A stretch of DNA of 64,000 bases, from positions 1-64,000 of the forward strand of contig NZ_JABMKZ010000038.1 in the NCBI RefSeq assembly GCF_013204855.1, written 5' to 3'. Positions 26,583-35,842 of the stretch are shown here, one piece after another (the stretch's first letter is position 1; each line of letters starts with the position of its first letter). This stretch comes from Paenibacillus alba. Its GTDB lineage: Bacteria; Bacillota; Bacilli; Paenibacillales; NBRC-103111. The position numbers and the translations under genes were made by a program. The notes below the pieces were generated by a model that saw only the letters and a list, made by a program, of their open reading frames with translations, was not told where the DNA came from and did not search any database.

Positions 26583-28208
26583 CTAACCTCCTATCTTCCC
26601 GGCTACGCTTTGGATCAGTTGATCAAAGCTGCCTATCGTTTGCTGGAGCGGCTGACTCAGCACGCTTGGATATACCCCGAGCAAGAGGATGAACGCTACC
26701 AGGGCAATCATCGGCACCGCCTCGATTAACCGGGCGTCGCGCATGCCTTGCAGCTGCAAGTTCGGCTGTTGCGGGCCGAACGTGATGTTCAACACCCCGC
26801 GCAGCACGTAGACCGCGGTGAAAATGATCCCCAGTGTACCAATGATGGCGTACACGCGGTGCGTTTCGAAAATTCCGAGAAACGCCAGGAATTCACTGAT
26901 GAAGCCGGATAAGCCCGGCAATCCGAGCGAGGCCATGCCCGCAATCAGCAGAATCCCGCTGATGAAAGGGATGTTGCTGGCGAGACCGCCCAAGCGACTC
27001 AGCTCTGTCGTTTCCGTGCGCTCGTAGATACTGCCGACGAGCAAGAACATCAAGGCCGATATCAGGCCGTGGGAGATCAGTTGGAAGATGGCCCCCTGCA
27101 AGCCGGATATGTTGAAGGCGGCGAGTCCGAGCAGAACAATGCCCATGTGGCTGATACTCGAGTACGCCAGGACGAGCTTGAAGTCCTTCTGAACCATTGC
27201 GAGAATCGCACCGTAAATGATGTTGATGACCCCCAGGAGCGCAAGCAACCAGGCCATCTGCTTGGCTTCCGCCGGGAAGAACAGAATCCCGAACCGGATG
27301 AGGCCATACGCCCCCATTTTCAGCAAAATTCCTGAGTGAATCATAACAATAGAAGGCGGAGCCTCCGTATGTACTTTGAGCATCCACGTATGGAAGGGGA
27401 AGATCGGCAGCTTGATGCCGAAAGCCACCAGCAGCATGATGAAGACGGTCCATTTCATCGTCTGACTCAGGAAGAACGGCGTACCCTCTTGATTGACATA
27501 GGCAGCAGGGTCCTGCAGCAAATTACGTGCGATGGTATGAATATCACCGCTGTAGTAAATGATGCCCTCTGTCTGCGTAGGCATTTGATTGAATCCAGCT
27601 GTGCTGACGAGAATGAGGAACGCTATCAACATAATCGCTGAACCTAGTCCGTTGTACAGCAGAAACCGATTCGCCGCCTGCTCCCGATTCATGTAGCCCC
27701 AAATTCCGATCAAGAAGAACATCGGCACCAGCGTCACTTCGAAGAACAGGAAGAACAAGAACAGATCCTGTGACATGAAGACCCCGAACATACCTGTCTC
27801 AAGCAACAGGAAGAGAATATAGAACGTTTTCCAACGTTTTTTGATATACACCGAAGCCAGTGCCGCCATGGAGGAGACAAAAGCTGTCAGAAAGACAAGC
27901 GGCAGTGAGATCCCATCAACCGCCAGTGAATATTTGAACTCGAAGAAATAGGAAGTAATTTGCTCACTTAACCCTTCATGGTTGAGCGGGACTTTAATCC
28001 AATCGAGCTGTTCTTTGTACTGAATCGGATCACCTTGATAGTTATAATCGACGTACAACCATGCCGCCAAAATAAGCGGAATCAATGTTGTTAGAATACC
28101 GATCGTTTTAATCAAACGACCCCGGTCACCGCGAATGAAGAGCAGCACCAGCACACCGAGCAGCGGAGAAAAGGCAATCAAGCTTAAAATGGGTAGGCTA
28201 GCCAGCAT
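26583..28208 (-). CDS. nuoM: NADH-quinone oxidoreductase subunit M
   Basis: Second of the three antiporter-like subunits of complex I. It has about 14 helices and the motif IKLPIFPFHTWMLKVHTEAPPSIVMIHSGILLKMGAYG. The ATG at 28208 (MLASLPILSL) is chosen because GGAGG lies seven bases upstream; this places the start 11 bases inside the end of nuoL, indicating coupled translation. Part of the frame is GC-rich, which generates several long but spurious frames on other strands. Confidence 0.95.
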   Translation of the reverse strand: MLASLPILSLIAFSPLLGVLVLLFIRGDRGRLIKTIGILTTLIPLILAAWLYVDYNYQGDPIQYKEQLDWIKVPLNHEGLSEQITSYFFEFKYSLAVDGISLPLVFLTAFVSSMAALASVYIKKRWKTFYILFLLLETGMFGVFMSQDLFLFFLFFEVTLVPMFFLIGIWGYMNREQAANRFLLYNGLGSAIMLIAFLILVSTAGFNQMPTQTEGIIYYSGDIHTIARNLLQDPAAYVNQEGTPFFLSQTMKWTVFIMLLVAFGIKLPIFPFHTWMLKVHTEAPPSIVMIHSGILLKMGAYGLIRFGILFFPAEAKQMAWLLALLGVINIIYGAILAMVQKDFKLVLAYSSISHMGIVLLGLAAFNISGLQGAIFQLISHGLISALMFLLVGSIYERTETTELSRLGGLASNIPFISGILLIAGMASLGLPGLSGFISEFLAFLGIFETHRVYAIIGTLGIIFTAVYVLRGVLNITFGPQQPNLQLQGMRDARLIEAVPMIALVAFILLLGVYPSVLSQPLQQTIGSFDQLIQSVAGKIGG

Positions 28209-30117
28209 GGATGAACCTCCTTCCTGCAATGGCGAGAGCCAAGATCAGCATTCCCAGAATCATGATGACACCATAGGTCTGCAGTTGACCATTTTGGAGA
28301 CGGGAACCAAGGCGGCCCAGACTGACGACAGTGAAGGCGACCAACCGTACAATACCGTCAATGACATACACATCAATCAGCTCAAGAACCCATCCTAGAC
28401 CACGAAGCGGTTTAACAATGACGCCATCATATATTTCATCTACAAAATATTTGCGATTGAGCAGCGTGTACAGCCATGGCATTCTGCTGGAGATGACATC
28501 GCGAGGAATCGTGCGCTTTAGGTAAATTAAGTACCCAAGTCCAATACCAAGCAACCCTGCCAATGTAGATAAAATAATAACAATCCAGTTCGCTTTTTCA
28601 TCATGCTGCTGTCCGGTCAGCCAGTGTCCAAGCCACTCATTGAACGGTGTATTGACAAAGCCTGCCACAACGGCAAGCACAGCTAGAATAATCAGCGGTG
28701 TCGTCATGGACGCCGGAGATTCTTGAGGCTCATGAGCTTCGTGTCCATGATCATCGTGCTCGTCGGCAACTTTGGCTTTCCCTCTAGGGGAACCCAAGAA
28801 CACAAGGAAGAACAGACGGGACATGTAGAAAGCTGTGAAGAAGGCCGCAATGACACCAACCCAGAAGAGAAGCTGATTGTGCTCATAGGCTTCTGTCAGA
28901 ATCATATCCTTCGACCAGAATCCGGCGAACGGGAAAATTCCTGATAGCGCCAACGTTCCGATCGCGAACGTCCACGTCGTAATCTTCATTTTGCGGGATA
29001 ATCCGCCCATTTCATTAATATCCTGCGTATGTACAGCGTGAATCACGCTGCCTGCACCCAAGAAGAGCAAGGCTTTGAAGAAAGCATGTGTGAACAGATG
29101 GAACATGCCGGAGGTGAACGAAACACCAATCCCTAGCGCCATCATCATATAACCAAGCTGACTCACCGTGGAGTAAGCCAAGATGCGTTTGATATCATTC
29201 TGGGCAATCCCGATCGTGGCCGCAAAGATGGCCGTGAATCCGCCCACATAAGCTACAACCATCAGAGCATCCGGGGATGCTTGGAAAATGTCAAAGGTGC
29301 GCGCTACGAGGTACACCCCAGCTGCAACCATCGTAGCCGCATGGATCAGCGCACTGATCGGCGTCGGCCCTTCCATCGCATCTGGAAGCCACGTATGCAG
29401 CGGGAATTGACCGGATTTCCCCATCGCCCCGATGAAGATCATAATGGCAATCCATGTAATGATGGTCGGGTCAATTTTACCCGAAGTAAACGCATTATGA
29501 ATCGATGTGAAATCGAGCGCATGCCCTGGCATGTACCAGAACAGCAGCAGAATTCCGATGAATAGGCCAACGTCCCCGATGCGGGTAACGATGAATGCCT
29601 TTTTGGCAGCCGCCTTAGCCTCCGGTTTGTAGTACCAGAATCCAACGAGCAGGAAGGAACAAACCCCTACAAGCTCCCAGAAGAAATACAGCTCTAGCAT
29701 ATTCTCCGAAATAACAAGACCCAGCATGGAGAAGGAAAACAAAGCAATGTAGCCAAAAAACACGTGAATCCGCTCGTCGCCCTTCATATAACCCTTGGAA
29801 TAAATATTCACGAGCAGCGCTACAAGTGTAACAATGACGAGCATGAGGGCGTTCAAATTGTTGACTTCAAACCCCATTTTCAGCGTGAAATCGCCGACTT
29901 GCAGCCACTGCAGCTTATTGTACGTGTAATCTTCCACGTTGCCGCCAATTCGTTCAACGAAAATCAGCAAAGCGACGATAAAGGAAGCGAGCATTGCAAA
30001 AATGCTAATATAAATCCCAAGATCTTTCAATTGACGTCCCATAGCCGTAAGCGCTAGAAAAGCAAGCAGCGGAAACAACGGAATGAGCCAGGCGTACTGT
30101 GAATAGTCCGATACCAT
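28198..30117 (-). CDS. nuoL: NADH-quinone oxidoreductase subunit L
   Basis: Largest antiporter-like subunit of complex I. It has 639 residues with the motif GKSGQFPLHTWLPDAMEGPTPISALIHAATMVAAGVYL. A long C-terminal amphipathic/transmembrane arm follows, which in the family runs along the membrane domain and couples the subunits. A His/Glu/Asp-rich cytoplasmic loop (DEHDDHGHEAHEPQE, about 462-476) lies before the last helices. It overlaps nuoM and lies 15 bases after nuoK. Confidence 0.95.
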   Translation of the reverse strand: MVSDYSQYAWLIPLFPLLAFLALTAMGRQLKDLGIYISIFAMLASFIVALLIFVERIGGNVEDYTYNKLQWLQVGDFTLKMGFEVNNLNALMLVIVTLVALLVNIYSKGYMKGDERIHVFFGYIALFSFSMLGLVISENMLELYFFWELVGVCSFLLVGFWYYKPEAKAAAKKAFIVTRIGDVGLFIGILLLFWYMPGHALDFTSIHNAFTSGKIDPTIITWIAIMIFIGAMGKSGQFPLHTWLPDAMEGPTPISALIHAATMVAAGVYLVARTFDIFQASPDALMVVAYVGGFTAIFAATIGIAQNDIKRILAYSTVSQLGYMMMALGIGVSFTSGMFHLFTHAFFKALLFLGAGSVIHAVHTQDINEMGGLSRKMKITTWTFAIGTLALSGIFPFAGFWSKDMILTEAYEHNQLLFWVGVIAAFFTAFYMSRLFFLVFLGSPRGKAKVADEHDDHGHEAHEPQESPASMTTPLIILAVLAVVAGFVNTPFNEWLGHWLTGQQHDEKANWIVIILSTLAGLLGIGLGYLIYLKRTIPRDVISSRMPWLYTLLNRKYFVDEIYDGVIVKPLRGLGWVLELIDVYVIDGIVRLVAFTVVSLGRLGSRLQNGQLQTYGVIMILGMLILALAIAGRRFIHAG

Positions 30118-30132
30118 ATCCTTGTTAGCCTC

Positions 30133-30444
30133 CTAGCGCTTCATAGAATCCAAATCCGTTACATCTACTGTCCCTTTATTACGATAAATCGTAATTAGAA
30201 TCGCAATGCCCACAGCCGCCTCAGCAGCTGCAATCGTAATGTTGAACAGCGAGAAAATTTGTCCCGTTAATGCCGGGTGATCACCAAGCTTCGAGAAGGC
30301 GATCAAGTTCAAATTCACCGCATTGAGCATAAGCTCGATGGAGAGCAGGACAATAACCCCGTTTTTCTTCGATAATGCTCCGTACAAACCGATACAGAAC
30401 AGGATTGCAGCCAAGGTGAGGTAGGGAGTAATAATGGTGCCCAT
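30133..30444 (-). CDS. nuoK: NADH-quinone oxidoreductase subunit K
   Basis: Small subunit of 103 residues with three helices, part of the E-channel of complex I. Conserved acidic residues in the membrane are visible in VLLSIELMLNAVNLN and ITIAAAEAAVGIAI. It begins two bases after the end of nuoJ and is followed by nuoL. Length and gene order match the family exactly. Confidence 0.95.
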   Translation of the reverse strand: MGTIITPYLTLAAILFCIGLYGALSKKNGVIVLLSIELMLNAVNLNLIAFSKLGDHPALTGQIFSLFNITIAAAEAAVGIAILITIYRNKGTVDVTDLDSMKR

Positions 30445-30446
30445 AG

Positions 30447-30977
30447 CTAATCCTCCTCTCTTTTCGCGACTACAATGGCACCGATGAAGGCTACCGTGAG
30501 CAGCACGGACATGATCTCGAATGGAATAACATGCTCGTTATACAGCAGCTTCCCAATTTCCAATGTGTTGTCTTTGCCAGCCTCCAGCGTACCGGAAGAG
30601 ACGAAAGTCGTCTTTTGGATGGCATAAAATAGGACTCCGAACAGCGCCAACGCCCCGACTATGGCTAAGCCTTCCTGCCAAGGACGTCTAGGCTCCTCTT
30701 CTTCCCCTTGTCTGTGCTTCGTCATCATAATACCGAAAATCATCAGAATGGAGATCGCACCGGCATAAATCAACACCTGCACGAAGGCAACAAACTCAGC
30801 TTCAAGAATGACATATAAGCCTGCCAAGCTGATGAACGTAAGAGCGACGGCAATGACCATATGGACAACCTTGGTAAAAGAAATCATGAAGATAGCCCCG
30901 CCAATAGCGAGCAAGGCGAAGACGAAGAACGCCCAACTTGAACCGCTGGATAAGAAATCCCCAATTCCGTTAAACAT
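30447..30977 (-). CDS. nuoJ: NADH-quinone oxidoreductase subunit J
   Basis: Membrane subunit with five helices next to NuoA, H and K. Typical segments are VVHMVIAVALTFISLAGLYVILEAEFVAFVQVLIYAGAISILMIFGIMM. I chose the ATG at 30977 (MFNGIGDFL) since the frame upstream encodes a polar, Arg-rich stretch that is really the end of nuoI. A G-rich site precedes it, and the start overlaps the nuoI end by eight bases. Confidence 0.93.
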   Translation of the reverse strand: MFNGIGDFLSSGSSWAFFVFALLAIGGAIFMISFTKVVHMVIAVALTFISLAGLYVILEAEFVAFVQVLIYAGAISILMIFGIMMTKHRQGEEEEPRRPWQEGLAIVGALALFGVLFYAIQKTTFVSSGTLEAGKDNTLEIGKLLYNEHVIPFEIMSVLLTVAFIGAIVVAKREED

Positions 30978-31422
30978 CTTTCTTGGCCCCCCCTTTTGGC
31001 ATGGCCGAATTGTTCTCCTGGCGAATATTTTGCGTGTTTTCACTTAACCACTGCATGTTTTTGAACAAATCATCGCGACTGTACGAGCTCAGCTCAAAAT
31101 TGTTCGTCATGACAATCGCTTCCGTCGGACAAACCTCTGTGCACAGATCGCACAAAATACAAATTTCGAAGTTAATGTCATACGTATCAATAACCTTCCC
31201 CTTCTTCTCAGGGTCCGGGTTCGCTTTCCCCGTCAAAGTAATACATTCTGTTGGGCAAACGCGCGCACATTGATTGCACACAATACATTTCTCTGGATCA
31301 AAATATTGAATACCGCGAAAGCGATCCGGCATTTTGAGCGGGACGTCAGGGTATGCGTACGTTATTTTCTTCTGCGTCATACTTTTGAACGTTACGCCTA
31401 AACCTTTCATTATGCCCTTCAT
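30970..31422 (-). CDS. nuoI: NADH-quinone oxidoreductase subunit I (2x[4Fe-4S])
   Basis: Peripheral-arm ferredoxin-like subunit carrying clusters N6a and N6b. Two complete C-x2-C-x2-C-x3-C-P motifs are seen (CIVCNQCARVCP near residue 46 and CILCDLCTEVCP near residue 92). The length of 150 residues fits the short Firmicute form, with a polar tail (NIRQENNSAMPKGGAKKDV). The ATG at 31422 follows GGAGG by seven bases. A 39-bp-type hairpin element lies immediately upstream of that site (31438-31474). Confidence 0.95.
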   Translation of the reverse strand: MKGIMKGLGVTFKSMTQKKITYAYPDVPLKMPDRFRGIQYFDPEKCIVCNQCARVCPTECITLTGKANPDPEKKGKVIDTYDINFEICILCDLCTEVCPTEAIVMTNNFELSSYSRDDLFKNMQWLSENTQNIRQENNSAMPKGGAKKDV

Positions 31423-31437
31423 TCATTTCCCTCCTTC

Positions 31438-31474
31438 GAGTTTCGCTTTAGCAAAACTGACTTCGAAAGCCTCT
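31438..31474 (-). repeat. Hairpin/TACGAAG-type element upstream of nuoI SD
   Basis: One copy of the dispersed family seen at 37037, 43813 and 45177. The plus strand reads AGTTTCGC-TTTA-GCAAAACT followed by GACTTCGAAAGCCT. In the transcript the stem pairs fully if one G-U is allowed. The element ends about four bases before the Shine-Dalgarno sequence of nuoI. Confidence 0.6.
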
Positions 31475-31495
31475 TAGATTTCGCAAGCCAAAGAT

Positions 31496-32503
31496 TTATT
31501 TGGTAATGGTCATAATGATCGCTGTAATCAGCATATTAGCCAGTGCTAATGGCAGCAGCACTTTCCAGCCGAACCCCATCAATTGGTCAACCCGTACCCG
31601 TGGCAGCGTCGCGCGCAGCCAGAACAGGAAGAACACGATGAAAGAGAATTTCAGCAAGAACCAGATAATCCCTGGAATGAAATCAAGGAAAGGGAACGGC
31701 GCATGCCAGCCGCCTAGGAAAATTAAGCTGGTCAGAGAAGCAATAACGAACACATAAACATACTCCGAAAGCATAAAGAAGGCAAAACGGAAACCGCTGT
31801 ATTCCACGTGATAACCGGCAACAAGCTCGGATTCGGCTTCCGGCAAATCAAAAGGCGTACGATTCAGCTCAGACACACCGGCAATCGCAAAGATAATAAA
31901 GCCTAAGATCTGAGGAATGAAATTCCAATGCCAGAAACCGCCGGATTGATGATCAACGATGGTATGCAGATTTAAACTGCCAGTCATCATGATGACGCCA
32001 ATAACGGAAATGACCAGCGGAACTTCATAGCTAATCATTTGGGCCGCAGAACGCATACCGCCTAGCAGCGCGTATTTGTTATTGGATGCCCAACCGCCGA
32101 GAATAATACCGATTGTAGAAATTCCCGTAAGGGCCACATAAAAGAGCAAGCCGACATTTAAATTCGCGTTAAACATCCGATCCGAGAACGGAATCGTAGC
32201 AATAATCGTGAACGAAGGGATAAACGTAATAATTGGTGCCAGAATGAAGAGCTCGCGCTCCGCCTTTTTGGGAATCGTATCTTCCTTAATCAACAGTTTG
32301 AATACGTCCGCAACACTCTGTAAAAGCCCAAAGGGGCCCGTTCGGTTGGGTCCGATCCGCATCTGCATCCAGCCAATAACCTTGCGCTCAAAGTAAATCG
32401 CATACGTAACGAAGCCTAGAACGAGCATCAGCATGACCACGCCCCAGAATAGGAAAACGAAGAAGTTCGTCCACGTTAGACTCTCTTCCAGTAAATTGAC
32501 CAT
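31496..32503 (-). CDS. nuoH: NADH-quinone oxidoreductase subunit H
   Basis: Membrane subunit that forms part of the quinone site and links the peripheral arm to the membrane arm. It has about eight helices. Conserved loops are IGWMQMRIGPNRTGPFGLLQSVADVFKLLIKED, SELNRTPFDLPEAESELVAGYHVEYSG and LRATLPRVRVDQLMGFGWK. The start overlaps the nuoD stop by one base (TAATG). The length of 335 residues is normal. Confidence 0.95.
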   Translation of the reverse strand: MVNLLEESLTWTNFFVFLFWGVVMLMLVLGFVTYAIYFERKVIGWMQMRIGPNRTGPFGLLQSVADVFKLLIKEDTIPKKAERELFILAPIITFIPSFTIIATIPFSDRMFNANLNVGLLFYVALTGISTIGIILGGWASNNKYALLGGMRSAAQMISYEVPLVISVIGVIMMTGSLNLHTIVDHQSGGFWHWNFIPQILGFIIFAIAGVSELNRTPFDLPEAESELVAGYHVEYSGFRFAFFMLSEYVYVFVIASLTSLIFLGGWHAPFPFLDFIPGIIWFLLKFSFIVFFLFWLRATLPRVRVDQLMGFGWKVLLPLALANMLITAIIMTITK

Positions 32504-33603
32504 TAGGCATCCACCTCCCCAACGACAATATCAATGCCGCCCAGAATCGTAATCAGGTTCGTCATCGTCTCACCCACCAGCAGCTTGGGCAAAATTTGCA
32601 AATTCACAAAAGAAGGTCTGCGGAATTTCAAACGGAAAGGCTCTTGCTTCCCTCTGGAAATAATATAGCAGCCAATTTCTCCACGCGGAGACTCAATGGC
32701 GGAGTAGACTTCCCCTTCAGGCGGACGAATCACTCTGGGTACTTTGCCCATAGTTTCGCCTTGCTCCGGAAATTGCTCCACAGCTTGCTCCAGAATGCGA
32801 AGCGATTGCTTCACTTCTTCCATACGCAGCAAATAACGATCGTAGCAATCACCGCCGCTGCGAACCGGCACATCGAACTGGAAGCGGCTGTACAAGCTGT
32901 AGGGCTGCGTTTTGCGGATATCCCAATCTACACCGGTACATCGCAAGTTCGCGCCGCTAAGGCCGTATGCAATGGCTGTAGCTGCATCATACTTGCCCAC
33001 TCCCTTGATCCGGGAGAGGAAAATTTCATTCCCTGTGACCAGCGTGTGATATTCTTCTAATTTACCGTACATATACGGGATAAATTTCTTAACTTTCTCG
33101 ATCCAGCCTTCCGGAGCGTCCCACTTCACGCCGCCTACGCGCATGTAGTTGTAGGTCAGACGCGCTCCACAAAGCTCATTGAACAGATCAATGATGATCT
33201 CACGATCTCGGAAGGCGTAAAGGAATGGACTCATGGCTCCAATGTCGAGCAAATAAGTTCCCCACCACACCATGTGAGAGGCAATACGCTGAAGCTCCAT
33301 GACGATCAGACGAAGGAACTCTGCGCGCTCCGGTACTTCAAGCTGCATCATTTTCTCCACGGCATTCACCAACACATAGTTGGTGGTCATGGCCGAAACA
33401 TAGTCCATACGGTCTGTGTATGGAATAATTTGTGTGTAGCTGAGATTCTCGGCAAGCTTCTCAGTTCCTCTATGTAGATAGCCCATGACGGGTATAGCTT
33501 CTTTGATTATTTCTCCATCCAGCTTCACAATTACGCGGAAAACCCCGTGCGTACTTGGATGCTGAGGACCAACATTTAACAGGAGCTCTTCTGTCCGTAA
33601 CAA
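32503..33603 (-). CDS. nuoD: NADH-quinone oxidoreductase subunit D
   Basis: 49-kDa-type subunit lining the quinone cavity. It begins LLLNVGPQHPSTHGVFR, the classic NuoD opening with the quinone-site His, and ends with VVGEVDA. The length is 366 residues. It lies three bases after nuoC and overlaps nuoH. Fused nuoCD forms exist elsewhere; here the genes are separate. Confidence 0.95.
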   Translation of the reverse strand: MLRTEELLLNVGPQHPSTHGVFRVIVKLDGEIIKEAIPVMGYLHRGTEKLAENLSYTQIIPYTDRMDYVSAMTTNYVLVNAVEKMMQLEVPERAEFLRLIVMELQRIASHMVWWGTYLLDIGAMSPFLYAFRDREIIIDLFNELCGARLTYNYMRVGGVKWDAPEGWIEKVKKFIPYMYGKLEEYHTLVTGNEIFLSRIKGVGKYDAATAIAYGLSGANLRCTGVDWDIRKTQPYSLYSRFQFDVPVRSGGDCYDRYLLRMEEVKQSLRILEQAVEQFPEQGETMGKVPRVIRPPEGEVYSAIESPRGEIGCYIISRGKQEPFRLKFRRPSFVNLQILPKLLVGETMTNLITILGGIDIVVGEVDA

Positions 33604-33606
33604 ATG

Positions 33607-34689
33607 CTACACCTCCGGGTCGAGCGGTTCGTAATCTTTGCGCAGAGGATGGCCGACCCAATCGTCAGGCATCATGATGCGTACTAAGTTGGGATGTCCA
33701 GGGAAATCAATCCCCAGTAGATCGTACACTTCCCGCTCATTCCAATCAGCGGTAGGCCATGTAAGGGCAACGGACGGAATGCTTGGCTGCTCCCGGTCTG
33801 TTTTCACTTTCACACAATATTCTTGCTTGTGTGTGAGGGAAAGCAGATGATACGCCACCTCGAGGTGCGTTTCCTGATCCACACCGGAGAGATTGCGCAA
33901 ATAGTCGCAGCGCAGCTCTTCGTGATCCCTGAGCGTCAGCGCGGCCTGCGGCCAGCGCGAGCTGTGAATGACCACGTAAGGACGATGCGCGTCCCTTTCG
34001 TTGATGAAAGCTTCGACGACGGCGTCTTCGCCTGCGCCCTCCTTCAAGATCGCGACCAGCCGGTCCAGCAGCGGCTGGTTCGGCGAAGGCACTTTCGGCG
34101 CGTCAGGCTCCGCCGATTCGGTCTTCGCGCGTGCGCTTGCGCGCGCGGCGCGGGCTTCTGCGGCGGCCTGGGCTTTGGCCGCCTTCTCGTCGTCCCCTGC
34201 GGCAGGCGCAGGGGTTGCCGGTGCCGCCGACGCGGGCTCGCCCGTCGGCTCGGCGGCCGCCCGCGCTGCGAGGCGGGCGGCTCGCGCCGCGGCGCGCTCA
34301 GCTGCAGCGTCGCTGGCCTTGACCTCCGCAGCAGGCTCCGCTGCTTGCGCTGCGTCGTCGCTCTTCGGCGCATCAGACGCCGTATCGGTCGTCTGCGCAG
34401 CTTCGCCGCTATTCGCTGCGCGTTCGGCAAGCTCGGCCGCAGGCGCGTCGCTTGGCTCACTCGTCGTTTGCGCAGCAGGGTCAGCAGCCTGATTCTCCGC
34501 CGCGCGATCAACAGCTGCTTGCACGTCCGCGCTAAGCGGGGTCTCGTGAGAGCTTGCTTCTGGCGTCAGCTCGCCTATTGCATCCGCTGCTTTCTCCAGC
34601 GGGGATTCCTTCTTCTGTTTAGCTTCCTCGGCGGGAGTTTGGTCAGCCTTCGGCTCGACCTTCCCTTCCGGCTTCTTCTCATCGCTCAT
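33607..34689 (-). CDS. nuoC: NADH-quinone oxidoreductase subunit C with Ala-rich N-terminal extension
   Basis: 30-kDa-type subunit. The true NuoC domain is about residues 205-360 (LLDRLVAILKEG...), with the conserved end DWNEREVYDLLGIDFPGHPNLVRIMMPDDWVGHPLRKDYEP. The first 200 residues are low complexity, rich in Ala, Glu, Asp, Pro, Ser and Arg (for example AERAAARAARLAARAAAEP), and predicted disordered to helical. This part of the DNA is much more GC-rich than the rest of the operon, consistent with a repeat-expanded or slippage-prone insert. The gene overlaps nuoB by four bases (ATGA). The catalytic domain is intact, so the subunit should function. Confidence 0.93.
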   Translation of the reverse strand: MSDEKKPEGKVEPKADQTPAEEAKQKKESPLEKAADAIGELTPEASSHETPLSADVQAAVDRAAENQAADPAAQTTSEPSDAPAAELAERAANSGEAAQTTDTASDAPKSDDAAQAAEPAAEVKASDAAAERAAARAARLAARAAAEPTGEPASAAPATPAPAAGDDEKAAKAQAAAEARAARASARAKTESAEPDAPKVPSPNQPLLDRLVAILKEGAGEDAVVEAFINERDAHRPYVVIHSSRWPQAALTLRDHEELRCDYLRNLSGVDQETHLEVAYHLLSLTHKQEYCVKVKTDREQPSIPSVALTWPTADWNEREVYDLLGIDFPGHPNLVRIMMPDDWVGHPLRKDYEPLDPEV

Positions 34690-35204
34690 CGATTGGTCAC
34701 CTGCTTCCCAGTTTTCGCTTCATAGCGAATTTTCTCCTGGAGCTTATTGATGCCATAAATAAGTGCGGCCGGATTCGGCGGACAACCGGGAATATATACA
34801 TCCACAGGCACGATTTGATCGACACCTTTTACAACGGAATACGATTTCACGTACGGTCCGCCCGCTGTCGCGCAGGATCCCATAGCAATAACCCACTTGG
34901 GCTCGGGCATTTGTTCATAAAGACGGCGCAGCAAAGGAGCCATTTTCTTCGTAACCGTCCCTGCTACAATCATCACATCCGATTGCCGGGGAGACGTACG
35001 GAAGATGACTCCGAAACGATCCAAATCATAATGAGACCCACCTGTTCCCATCATTTCAATGGCACAACAGGCTAGGCCAAACGTTAGTGGCCAAAGCGAA
35101 TTACTGCGAGCCCATGCCTTCACTTGCTCCAGTGTTGTCATAAAGACATTGCGGTTTAACTCTTCCCGTTCCTCGGGAGATATCGACTCTAGACTGAAGT
35201 CCAT
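34686..35204 (-). CDS. nuoB: NADH-quinone oxidoreductase subunit B (N2 cluster)
   Basis: Carries the terminal [4Fe-4S] cluster N2 that reduces quinone. The ligands are visible: the tandem Cys in TFGLACCAIEMMG, the Cys in AMGSCATAGGPY and the Cys in YIPGCPPNPAALIYG. The ATG at 35204 (MDFSLESISPEER) is preferred over 35267: it overlaps nuoA by 16 bases, has a GAAGGTG site, and gives the usual length of about 172 residues. Confidence 0.95.
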   Translation of the reverse strand: MDFSLESISPEEREELNRNVFMTTLEQVKAWARSNSLWPLTFGLACCAIEMMGTGGSHYDLDRFGVIFRTSPRQSDVMIVAGTVTKKMAPLLRRLYEQMPEPKWVIAMGSCATAGGPYVKSYSVVKGVDQIVPVDVYIPGCPPNPAALIYGINKLQEKIRYEAKTGKQVTNR

Positions 35205-35557
35205 TGCAGCACCTTCTTCTTCCAAGCGTATATTAATCCTATGGCAAGCAAGGCTACAAAAATACACATTTCCACTAAAGCAAAAAGTCCAAGCTGATTA
35301 AAAGCGACAGCCCACGGATACAGAAATACGGTCTCCACATCAAAGATGACAAACATCAAAGCAAACAAATAATAGCGAATATTAAACCGAATTTGTCCCT
35401 CACCTACAGGCTCGTTTCCACTCTCATACGTCGTGTACTTCTCTTCGACGGGTTTGCTCGGTCTTAACCATTTGCCTATCGTCAGCGCTGCTATGGGAAG
35501 GAAGATCCCTAACCCTAGAAATACCGCTACGATTACATAGTTATTTGTATACATCAT
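35189..35557 (-). CDS. nuoA: NADH-quinone oxidoreductase subunit A
   Basis: Small membrane subunit of 122 residues with three helices. The cytoplasmic loop KYTTYESGNEPVGEGQIRFNIRYYLFALMFVIFDVETVFLYPWA is the family signature. It is the first gene of the nuo operon, behind a GGAGG site and the promoter at 35632-35660. The operon runs A-B-C-D-H-I-J-K-L-M-N; the NADH-input module E-F-G is absent. Confidence 0.95.
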   Translation of the reverse strand: MMYTNNYVIVAVFLGLGIFLPIAALTIGKWLRPSKPVEEKYTTYESGNEPVGEGQIRFNIRYYLFALMFVIFDVETVFLYPWAVAFNQLGLFALVEMCIFVALLAIGLIYAWKKKVLQWTSV

Positions 35558-35631
35558 TTGAATGTAACCGCCTCCATTCTGATTTGCTTGACTTACATCT
35601 ACTATTCCATTTGGAAATATTCACCTTCAAC

Positions 35632-35660
35632 ATTATATCAAAAAGCCTTTTAGGCGTCGA
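35632..35660 (-). promoter_or_regulatory. Sigma-A-type promoter for the nuo operon
   Basis: In minus orientation a TCGACG -35 and a perfect TATAAT -10 are spaced 17 bp apart, about 75 bases upstream of the nuoA start. The match is by eye. Confidence 0.5.
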
Positions 35661-35842
35661 TGGCTAATTCCAAACGTCACATATTCAGGCTTAGAGAGTA
35701 GATTTCCCAAATCTATCCTGAAATACTCATATCCTTATCCGAGATGGTTAGTAATCGGGATAGGTGGGTAATACTATGCAGTGGAAAAATGGAGGACAAC
35801 CTCCATACAACCATGAATTGATTAAAGAGAGGATGATTTCAC

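Noticed and set aside
34001..34492. 163-codon Ala/Ser-rich plus-strand frame
   Set aside because: It is another shadow frame of the nuoC low-complexity region, with composition set by the codon pattern of the opposite strand.
33823..34725. 300-codon plus-strand open frame opposite nuoC and nuoB
   Set aside because: It is antisense to the GC-rich Ala-rich part of nuoC, is Arg/Leu-rich without domains, and has no ribosome binding site; GC-rich DNA alone makes such frames.
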